Shown here one piece after another: positions 33,033-39,136 of a stretch of DNA of 39,136 bases. Each line of letters opens with the position of its first letter. The stretch's first letter is position 1. The stretch is from assembly GCF_035998295.1 (NCBI RefSeq), contig NZ_DASYHS010000251.1:1-39136 (forward strand), read 5' to 3'. Source of the DNA: DASYHS01 sp035998295. Lineage in GTDB: Bacteria > Pseudomonadota > Alphaproteobacteria > Azospirillales > Azospirillaceae. The notes beneath the pieces were generated by a model, which saw only the letters and a program-made list of their open reading frames with translations, had not been told where the DNA came from and did not search any database. Position numbers and translations under genes: made by a program.

Positions 33033-35519
33033 CTCCGCGGGCTCGGACACGAGCACCGGCTTCACGTCCCAGATCTCCTGCGCATATTCCGCGATCGTGC
33101 GGTCGCTGCTGAACCAGCCCATGCTGGCGGTGTTCAGGATCGCCTTGCGCGTCCACGCCTCCGCGTCCCCATACAGCGTGCGTGCGGCCCGGTGAGCGTC
33201 GGCATAGGCCGCGAAGTCGGCGGTGACGAGGAAGGGGTCGCCGCCGTCCGTCAGCGCCTGGATGATCGGCAGGTACCGGTGCGGATCGTCGGGGGAGAAG
33301 ACCCCGCCTGCGATCATGTCGAGGGCGCGCTTGAGCGGCGGGTTGGCCGCGATGACCTCGCGCGGGTTGAAGCCGCCGCGGCGCAGGCCGTTCGCCTCCT
33401 CGGCGTTCAGGCCGAAGATGAAGATGTTCTCCGGACCGACCGCTTCGCGGATCTCCACGTTCGCGCCGTCCAGCGTGCCGATCGTGAGCGCGCCGTTGAG
33501 GGCGAGCTTCATGTTGCCCGTCCCCGACGCCTCCATCCCCGCCGTCGAGATCTGCTCCGACAGGTCGGCCGCCGGGATGATCGTCTCGGCGAGCGTAACG
33601 TTGTAGTTCGGCAGCAGCGCGATCTTGAGCAGGCCCCGGACGGCCGGGTCGTGGTTCACGACCTTGGCCACGTCGTTGATCAGCTTCAAGGTCAGTTTGG
33701 CTATGTGATACGAGGGTGCCGCCTTGCCCGCGAAGATCTTCGTCACGGGAACCCAGTCGACCATCCGCTCGTCGCGCATCTCGTTGTAGAGCGCCACCGT
33801 CTGGAGCAGGTTCAGGAGCTGGCGCTTGTATTCGTGGATGCGCTTGACCTGGACGTCGAACAGGCTGTCGGGGGAGACCTCGATCCCCAGGGTCCTGGAG
33901 ACGTGCTCCGCCAGCCGCTTCTTGTTGGCGCGCTTCGCCCGGCGGAACTCCTCCCGGAACGCCGGGTCCTCCGCCTTCGGGAGAAGTGCGGCGAGTTCGC
34001 CCAGATCGCGGACCCATCCCGAGCCGATCCGGCTGGAGATCAGCTCGGAGAGCGGCCGGTTCGCCTGGTACAGCCAGCGCCGGGGCGTGATGCCGTTGGT
34101 CTTGTTGGTGATCCGGTCCGGGAACTCCCGGTGGAGGTCGGCGAAGACCGTCTCCTTCATCAGCTCGGTGTGCAGCGCCGACACGCCGTTCACCTTGTGG
34201 CTGCCGATAAACGCGAGGTTGCCCATGCGCACGCGCCGGTCGCCGTGCTCGTCGATCAGGGACAGCCGCGCGAACTGGTCGTCGCGCGCCTCGGGCCGGC
34301 GCGCGCGGACCTGGCCCAGGAAACGCCCGTTGATCTCGTAGATGATCTGCATGTGCCGCGGCAGCACGCGCTCGATCATGCGGACCGGCCAAGTCTCCAG
34401 CGCCTCGGGGAGCAGGGTGTGGTTGGTGTAGGCGAAGGTCCGCCGGGTGATGTCCCAGGCGTGCTCCCAGGCCAGCCCGTGCTTGTCCACCAGCAGGCGC
34501 ATCAACTCCGCGATCGCGATGGCGGGATGGGTGTCGTTGAGCTGGATGCCCGCCTTCTCCGGCAGAAGGTCGAAGCCGGCATGGTGCTGGCGGTAGCGGC
34601 GCAGGATGTCCTGCATCGACGCGCTGGTGAAGAAATACTCCTGCTTGAAGCGGAGTTCGCGACCGGCGTCGGTCGCGTCGTTCGGATAGAGGACGCGGCT
34701 CAAATTCTCCGACAGGACCTTCTGTTCCACGGCCTTGAGGTAGTCGCCGTCGTTGAAGTGGCCGAGATGGAAGTCGCGCGTCGCCTGCGCCGACCACAGG
34801 CGCAGCGTGTTGATCGTCCGGCCCTGCCAGCCGACCACCGGCGTGTCGTAGGCCATGGCCAGCACCTTCTCGGTATCGACCCACCGGTAGGTCCGATCGC
34901 CGATGCCGTCGCGCGCCTCCTCCACACGGCCGTAGAACTCGACCGGGTAGAGAACCTCGGGGCGCGGGAACTCCCACGGATTGCCGAACCTCAGCCACTG
35001 CTCCGGGTGCTCGACCTGCCAGCCGTGCTCGAAGCGCTGCTCGAACAGTCCGAACTCGTACCGGATGCCATAGCCGTAGCCGGGAAGCCCCAGCGTCGCC
35101 ATGCTGTCGAGAAAGCAGGCCGCCAGCCGCCCGAGCCCGCCATTGCCGAGCGCCGCGTCCGGCTCCAGCTCGACGATCTCGTCGAGCTGGACGTCCAGGC
35201 GATCGAACGCCTCGCCGACCTGCGGGCCGATGCCCAGGTTGGCCAGGCTGTTGTTGAGCAGCCGGCCGATCAGGAACTCGAGACTGAGATAGTAGACCCG
35301 CTTGGCGTCAGCCTGATAATGGCTGTGCGTCGTCTCCATCCAGCGGTCGACGAGCCGGTCGCGGACCGCATGCGCGGCCGTGAAGTACCAGTCACGGGGC
35401 GTGGCGGCGCCCATGTCCTTGCCGACGTCGTAAACGAGCTTCTCCTGAAAGGCCCGGCGAAAGGCCTCGACGTCGAGGCTCCTGCCTTCGAAGCTGCGCT
35501 GGGTGAATCGTGCGTCCAT
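33018..35519 (-). CDS. glgP: Glycogen/starch/alpha-glucan phosphorylase
   Basis: The 833-residue protein matches GlgP over its whole length (E. coli GlgP has 815): N-terminal VYYLSLEFLIGRLLNNSLANLG, the ALGNGGLGRLAACFLDS active-site region, QLNDTHPAIAIAELMR, and the PLP-binding segment EASGTGNMKLALNGALT with its Schiff-base lysine. It releases glucose-1-phosphate from storage glucan with PLP as cofactor. The ATG at 35519 fits family alignment, though its ribosome site is weak; the frame continues to 35573 without support. No other glg genes are in the window. It diverges from the GNAT-C39 gene. Confidence 0.97.
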   Translation of the reverse strand: MDARFTQRSFEGRSLDVEAFRRAFQEKLVYDVGKDMGAATPRDWYFTAAHAVRDRLVDRWMETTHSHYQADAKRVYYLSLEFLIGRLLNNSLANLGIGPQVGEAFDRLDVQLDEIVELEPDAALGNGGLGRLAACFLDSMATLGLPGYGYGIRYEFGLFEQRFEHGWQVEHPEQWLRFGNPWEFPRPEVLYPVEFYGRVEEARDGIGDRTYRWVDTEKVLAMAYDTPVVGWQGRTINTLRLWSAQATRDFHLGHFNDGDYLKAVEQKVLSENLSRVLYPNDATDAGRELRFKQEYFFTSASMQDILRRYRQHHAGFDLLPEKAGIQLNDTHPAIAIAELMRLLVDKHGLAWEHAWDITRRTFAYTNHTLLPEALETWPVRMIERVLPRHMQIIYEINGRFLGQVRARRPEARDDQFARLSLIDEHGDRRVRMGNLAFIGSHKVNGVSALHTELMKETVFADLHREFPDRITNKTNGITPRRWLYQANRPLSELISSRIGSGWVRDLGELAALLPKAEDPAFREEFRRAKRANKKRLAEHVSRTLGIEVSPDSLFDVQVKRIHEYKRQLLNLLQTVALYNEMRDERMVDWVPVTKIFAGKAAPSYHIAKLTLKLINDVAKVVNHDPAVRGLLKIALLPNYNVTLAETIIPAADLSEQISTAGMEASGTGNMKLALNGALTIGTLDGANVEIREAVGPENIFIFGLNAEEANGLRRGGFNPREVIAANPPLKRALDMIAGGVFSPDDPHRYLPIIQALTDGGDPFLVTADFAAYADAHRAARTLYGDAEAWTRKAILNTASMGWFSSDRTIAEYAQEIWDVKPVLVSEPAEAAAE

Positions 35520-35665
35520 GGATGCGCGACTTTCTGCTGTACACTCGGTCCGGCGGCGACCGGCATCACGCATGATGCCGGCTTCCGTTCTATGGCCGTT
35601 TTGGTTAACACTTCTTCAAACGGACGCGTCTGACGGACGCATCCCGTCCTCGGAAGCCCCTCTCG

Positions 35666-36811
35666 ATGCCCCTACCGACTCCCCTCGCCCAGATGGAACC
35701 GCGGGTCGCCAGCGTGCGGGTCGCAACGCTGGCCGACGTCCCCGCGCTGCTCCGGATAGAGGACCGCTGCTTCAGCACCGACCGCCTCACCCGACGCAGT
35801 TTCAACCATCTGCTGAGGCGCGGCAACGCCACCTGCCTGGTTGCCACGGAAGGTGACGTACTGGCCGGTTACGCGCTGTTGCTGTTCAACGCGGGAACGT
35901 CCCTCGCGAGGCTCTATTCCTTCGCCGTCGACCCCGATCACCGGCGCAAGGGAATTGCCGAGATGCTGCTCGAAGCGGGCGAGAAGGCAGCCGTGGATCA
36001 TGACGCGGCTTATATTCGCCTGGAGGTCCGCCGTGACAATACCCCTGCGATCGCACTCTACAAGAAGCATGGCTACCGCGAGTTCGGCACGTTTCCGGAC
36101 TATTACGAAGACCATATGGAGGCCCTGCGCCTCGAAAAGCGCCTGCAGCCTTCCACGGGGCCCGGCGGCATAAGGGTCCCCTTCTACGAGCAGACCACCG
36201 ATTTCACCTGCGGCGCGGCGGCACTGATGATGGCCATGCGCGCCCTCGATCTCTCCGTCGAGCTGACCCGCAAGCTGGAACTCAGGATCTGGCGCGAGTC
36301 GACGACCATCTTCATGACGTCGGGGCACGGCGGGACCGGACCGTTCGGCTTGGCGCTCGCGGCGTGGAACCGCGGTTTCAACGTGCAGCTCTACGTCAAC
36401 GACGAGCGGCCGTCCTTCCTCGACAGCGTGCGCAACGAGAGCAAGAAGGAGGTGATGAGGATCGTCCACGAGGAGCAGGCGGAGGAGCTGTCCAGGACCG
36501 GCGTCGAGCTGCTGTATCAGCCTTTCACGCCCGACATCCTGGCCGCCAGCCTGGCCGAAGGCGCCATCCCCGTGGTGCTCATAAGCAGCTACCGCATCTA
36601 CCGGGAGAAATTCCCGCACTGGGTCGTCGTGACCGGAAACGACGACAAATTCTTCTACGTCCACGATCCGCTGGTCGAGTACGAAAAGCACCAGACCGCC
36701 ACCGACCGCATCAACATGCCGATCCCCAAACGCGAATTCGAACGCATGGCCAAGTACGGGAAAGCGCAGCTGAAAGCGGCCGTGATCCTCCGTCCCCGCC
36801 GGGTAGATTGA
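35666..36811 (+). CDS. GNAT acetyltransferase fused to a C39-like cysteine peptidase domain (DUF3335 type)
   Basis: The 381-residue protein has two parts. Residues 16-160 form a RimI-like GNAT domain with the acetyl-CoA loop RRKGIA (93-98) and the NTPAIALYKKHGYRE helix. Residues 168-378 form a papain/C39-like domain with an intact triad: C182 in TTDFTCGAAALMM, H318 in FPHWVVV and D334 in YVHDPL, plus Q176 as a likely oxyanion residue. It would acetylate an amino group and cleave or transfer a peptide bond, perhaps on the same product. GGAAG lies about 10 bases before the ATG; an ATG at 35693 is an alternative. Its stop directly abuts the start of the RimK-like ligase. There is no signal peptide, so it acts in the cytosol. 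Confidence 0.88.
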   Translation: MPLPTPLAQMEPRVASVRVATLADVPALLRIEDRCFSTDRLTRRSFNHLLRRGNATCLVATEGDVLAGYALLLFNAGTSLARLYSFAVDPDHRRKGIAEMLLEAGEKAAVDHDAAYIRLEVRRDNTPAIALYKKHGYREFGTFPDYYEDHMEALRLEKRLQPSTGPGGIRVPFYEQTTDFTCGAAALMMAMRALDLSVELTRKLELRIWRESTTIFMTSGHGGTGPFGLALAAWNRGFNVQLYVNDERPSFLDSVRNESKKEVMRIVHEEQAEELSRTGVELLYQPFTPDILAASLAEGAIPVVLISSYRIYREKFPHWVVVTGNDDKFFYVHDPLVEYEKHQTATDRINMPIPKREFERMAKYGKAQLKAAVILRPRRVD

Positions 36812-38299
36812 ATGCCCAACCACATCATCATCGTCGACCGACGTTCCGAGGCCTCCCCGGAATGGACGGACTTCCAGGTCCTGACGGCCCGCGAATACAT
36901 CGCCCGCCCCGAGGCCGTGAAGCAGCGCGCGCCCCGGGTCATCAACCTGTCGAGGGTCCATCGGTACCTGGGTGCCGGCTACTACTGTTCGCTGCTCGCG
37001 CAAGCTCGCGGGCACAAGGTCATGCCGACGGTCAAGACCATCCTCGACCTCTCGCAGAAGATGATCTACGGCGACGCGCTGCCCGAGTTGGAGGACGTGC
37101 TGCGCAAGCGGATGAAGCGTCTGTCCGACCCACCGCAGGTGTCGTTCACGCTGCACGCGTTCTTCGGGACCGCCGATGACCGGCGGTTCCAGGAGGTCGC
37201 GCGCAGGGCGTTCGACCGGTTCCGCTGCCCGATCCTGAAGATCCAGGTCCGGCTCCAGGGCGGGTGGCGCATCCACAAGCTGGAGCCGCTGGCCTTCGCC
37301 GAGCTGAAGCCCGAGCATCGGCCCCTGTTCGAGGCCGCCCTGACCGCCTATGCGAAGACCGGCTGGCGCGAGCCGACGACCAAGCCGCCCGCCCGCTACA
37401 CGCTCGCGATCCTTCACAACCCCAAGGAGGACCTTCCGCCGTCCAGTCCACGCGCTCTGCAGAAGTTCGTCAAGGCAGGCGAAGCGCTGGGCATCAACGT
37501 GGAACTGGTCGAGAGGAAGGACTATCTCCGGCTCGCCGAATACGACGCCTTGTTCATCCGCGAGACCACGGCCCTCGATCATCACACCTACCGTTTCGCC
37601 CTCAAGGCCGAGAAGGAGGGCATGCCGGTGATCGACGACCCGAACTCGATCCTGAAATGCACCAACAAGGTCTACCTGGCCGAACTGCTGCGCGCCCATG
37701 AGGTGCCGGCGCCCAAGACCGTCATCGTCGACCGCAACAAGCTCGCCACGCTGGAGCAGGAACTCTCCTACCCGGTGGTGCTCAAGATCCCGGACGGCAG
37801 CTTTTCGCGCGGCGTGTTCAAGGTGAACAACCGGACCGAGCTGGAGGCGCAGGCGGCCGTGCTCCTGGAGGAATCGGACGTCATCCTGGCGCAGGAGTTC
37901 ATGTACACGGAGTTCGACTGGCGGGTCGGCGTACTCGACCGGCAGCCGATCTACGTCTGCCAGTACCTGATGGCCAAGAAGCACTGGCAGATCGTGAAGC
38001 ACGGCACCAACGGCAGGGTCCAGCACGGCTCGTTCCGCACGATGCTGGTCGAGGACGCGCCGCGTGCGGTGGTGGACGTCGCGGTCAGGGCGGCGGGCTT
38101 GATCGGGAACGGCCTCTACGGCGTGGACCTCAAGCAGAACGAGCGTGGCGTCTTCGTAATCGAGATCAACGACAATCCCAGCATCGACCTGGGCGTCGAG
38201 GATCAATGCTTAAAAGATGAATTGTACAGAATCATCATGCGAGAGTTCGTGCGACGGATAGACAACCGCGCCGGAAGCGACATCCCCGCTCCAAGGTGA
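36812..38299 (+). CDS. RimK-like ATP-grasp ligase with N-terminal RLAN domain
   Basis: The 495-residue protein has an RLAN-type N-terminal domain (about residues 1-190; INLSRVHRYLGAGYYCSLLAQARGHKVMP is diagnostic, split here as SRVHRYLGAGYY and CSLLAQARGHKV) and a C-terminal ATP-grasp domain. ATP-binding lysines K286 and K325 (VVLKIPDGSFSRG), D439 (YGVDLK) and metal ligands E451 and N453 (EINDNPS) are all present. ATP-grasp ligases join a carboxylate to an amine through an acylphosphate; RimK relatives add Glu or build peptides. It has no gap from the GNAT-C39 gene and shares its transcript. The acceptor and the amino acid added are unknown. A ribosome site is barely visible, which fits coupling. 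Confidence 0.9.
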   Translation: MPNHIIIVDRRSEASPEWTDFQVLTAREYIARPEAVKQRAPRVINLSRVHRYLGAGYYCSLLAQARGHKVMPTVKTILDLSQKMIYGDALPELEDVLRKRMKRLSDPPQVSFTLHAFFGTADDRRFQEVARRAFDRFRCPILKIQVRLQGGWRIHKLEPLAFAELKPEHRPLFEAALTAYAKTGWREPTTKPPARYTLAILHNPKEDLPPSSPRALQKFVKAGEALGINVELVERKDYLRLAEYDALFIRETTALDHHTYRFALKAEKEGMPVIDDPNSILKCTNKVYLAELLRAHEVPAPKTVIVDRNKLATLEQELSYPVVLKIPDGSFSRGVFKVNNRTELEAQAAVLLEESDVILAQEFMYTEFDWRVGVLDRQPIYVCQYLMAKKHWQIVKHGTNGRVQHGSFRTMLVEDAPRAVVDVAVRAAGLIGNGLYGVDLKQNERGVFVIEINDNPSIDLGVEDQCLKDELYRIIMREFVRRIDNRAGSDIPAPR

Positions 38300-38351
38300 G
38301 CGAATACCGCTTTATCGCAAGTAGCTGCGAATTTTCTTGACGGTGGCCACT

Positions 38352-38376
38352 GGAACATTTCCAAGCGGGCCGCGTT
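38352..38376 (+). promoter_or_regulatory. EcfG-type general stress promoter (GGAAC-N16-CGTT)
   Basis: GGAAC (38352-38356) and CGTT (38373-38376) are 16 bases apart, an exact match to the alphaproteobacterial EcfG consensus. Predicted transcription starts near 38383 and reads into the small ORF and the ECF sigma gene, so the sigma gene may be autoregulated or part of the general stress regulon. Confidence 0.75.
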
Positions 38377-38439
38377 CACTGTGGCGTAAAGTCAAGGGCA
38401 ATCGCCCCGCGAAGAGTGGTTCAACGCGGAGCAACTGAA

Positions 38440-38556
38440 ATGACGACGAGAGACGATTCGACCTTGTCGAGCCTGAGGCACAAACGATTCGTTCCCAGAA
38501 GGAAGGTTACATTCTGCCCGGCAGCCACGCGCGACCGCGCCTGGGCAGCGACCTGA
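38440..38556 (+). CDS. Possible small ORF, 38 residues, in the sigma-gene leader
   Basis: An ATG at 38440 with GCGGAG 8 bases upstream opens a 38-codon frame (start MTTRDDSTLSSLRHKRF) ending in TGA at 38554-38556. The peptide is very basic (many Arg) and has one Cys. It occupies the place where nepR normally sits, between an EcfG promoter and an ECF gene, but it lacks the NepR core. It could be a real small stress protein, a leader peptide or chance. Codon use is not decisive at this length. Confidence 0.3.
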   Translation: MTTRDDSTLSSLRHKRFVPRRKVTFCPAATRDRAWAAT

Positions 38557-38697
38557 CCACGATCTGAACGAGAGCACATGATGGTCCGGAGGGCCGGGAC
38601 GGCGGAGCGTTGCGCGTTCCGCTAGCGGCGGAGCCTTGCCCAGAGCCGATTTCGGGACCGTCATCAACAACAAGCCTGTATTCGGAGGGCGCGTACG

Positions 38698-39136
38698 ATG
38701 ACCTATTCTTTCGATACCGAACTCGTTAGCTGCATTCCGAACCTGCAGCGTTATGCCTGCAAGTTGACGCGCGACGCCGCCGCCGCGGAAGATCTTACCC
38801 AGGACTGCCTCGCTCGCGCCTTGTCGCGGTCGCACCGGTTCGAGCCAGGTACCAATATGCAGGCCTGGTTGACCACGATGCTCAAGAACCTGCACTTCAA
38901 CAATCTGCAGCGCGACAAGCACATCACGAAAGTCGAGCTGTGGGACCATGCCGTCTCCGTGGAGCCGTCCCAGCTTTCCCGGCTGGTCTTCCGTGACGTC
39001 GACCGGGCGTTCGACAGCCTGACGCCATGCCAGCGCAAGGTGGTCCGGCTGGTCGCGATCGAAGGCCGGCCCTACCAGGAAGCGGCCGAGCGGCTCAACG
39101 TCAGCATCGGCACGATCCGCTCGCGGCTGTGCCGGG
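38698..39136 (+). CDS. ECF sigma factor, EcfG-like, cut by the window end
   Basis: The first 146 residues are visible. Region 2 is RYACKLTRDAAAAEDLTQDCLARAL with RFEPGTNMQAWLTTMLKNLHFNN (split as GTNMQAWLTTMLKNL), and region 4 begins at FDSLTPCQRKVVRLVAIEGRPYQEAAERLNVSIGTIRSRL, a helix-turn-helix. The GTNMxAWLxTxLxN pattern is typical of EcfG and its paralogues. GGAGGG lies 10 bases before the ATG. The upstream EcfG-type promoter fits autoregulation. Only the C-terminal end (probably 20-40 residues) is missing. Whether it is EcfG itself or a dependent paralogue cannot be decided here. Confidence 0.88.
   Translation, partial: MTYSFDTELVSCIPNLQRYACKLTRDAAAAEDLTQDCLARALSRSHRFEPGTNMQAWLTTMLKNLHFNNLQRDKHITKVELWDHAVSVEPSQLSRLVFRDVDRAFDSLTPCQRKVVRLVAIEGRPYQEAAERLNVSIGTIRSRLCR

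Larger units (their letters stand above)
38300..38697. other. Intergenic region and leader of the ECF sigma gene (398 bp)
   Basis: This stretch holds a perfect EcfG-type promoter (38352-38376) and one small ORF with a ribosome site (38440-38556). No NepR motif is seen in any frame. A 10-bp palindrome CCGCTAGCGG lies near 38620, and a stem-rich GC segment runs from about 38586 to 38640. Nothing else is recognised. Confidence 0.55.

Noticed and set aside
32979..35633. 884-codon plus-strand frame opposite glgP
   Set aside because: It lies antisense to a full-length glycogen phosphorylase with conserved PLP site; no domain is visible in the reverse frame.
35672..38206. 844-codon minus-strand frame opposite the GNAT-C39 and RimK genes
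   Set aside because: It crosses two intact, motif-rich plus-strand genes and has the composition of a reverse-frame shadow in GC-rich DNA.
38440..38574. A frameshifted nepR joining two frames (ending RPRLGSDLTTI)
   Set aside because: The fragment resembles the start of a NepR core only loosely, and the essential EPVPDRF-like segment is absent in all frames downstream.

Overview
The window reads as ordinary chromosome of a high-GC alphaproteobacterium, probably a member of the Rhodospirillales or a near relative. That placement is inferred from composition, from gene content (a D-tartrate dehydratase closely resembling the Bradyrhizobium enzyme, an RLAN-type RimK paired with a GNAT/C39 protein, a YdbH-YnbE-YdbL set), and from a perfect GGAAC-N16-CGTT promoter, the type recognised by the alphaproteobacterial general stress sigma factor EcfG. 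I see no rRNA, tRNA, insertion sequence, prophage or CRISPR array.

Layout. 1-6.2 kb: a GntR/UTRA repressor gene diverges from a catabolic operon for a tartrate-like acid: binding protein TctC, permeases TctA and TctB, D-tartrate dehydratase, and a tartrate/D-malate dehydrogenase. A perfect 16-bp palindrome covers the repressor's own -10 box. 6.3-10.5 kb: a TPR-methyltransferase, a CBS-pair protein, a copper pair (CopD-like membrane protein plus a PCuAC chaperone with the exact HX10MX21HXM motif) and a single-domain response regulator. 10.5-13.6 kb (minus strand): a type I secretion ABC/HlyD pair with a degenerate ABC signature and no visible substrate gene. 13.9-18.4 kb: a YbaN-like membrane protein, a 55-residue lipoprotein, a YciA thioesterase, parE (apparently leaderless), and a coupled isochorismatase/alpha-beta hydrolase pair.

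18.5-23.6 kb: a DEAD-box helicase with an Arg-rich repeat tail, a stand-alone RAM (AsnC-type) domain, an SLC13/TrkA-C anion permease and two uncharacterised genes. 23.6-26.8 kb (minus): the overlapping ydbH-ynbE-ydbL operon, a predicted inner-to-outer membrane lipid-transport bridge. 26.8-35.5 kb: periplasmic cyclophilin, orphan hisE, a YafJ-type amidotransferase, aldose 1-epimerase, prfC, a second DEAD-box (RhlE-like) gene and glycogen phosphorylase. 35.7-39.1 kb: a GNAT-C39 peptidase fusion abutting an RLAN/RimK ATP-grasp ligase, then an EcfG-type promoter, a possible small ORF and the start of an ECF sigma gene cut by the window edge.

The best candidate for an incompletely described system is the GNAT-C39 / RimK-like ligase pair, whose chemistry predicts ligation, acetylation and cleavage of a peptide-like product. 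Other points of interest are the tartrate regulon, the leaderless parE, the unusual secretion ATPase, several hairpins whose loops hold a stop codon, and the EcfG-type leader with no recognisable nepR.
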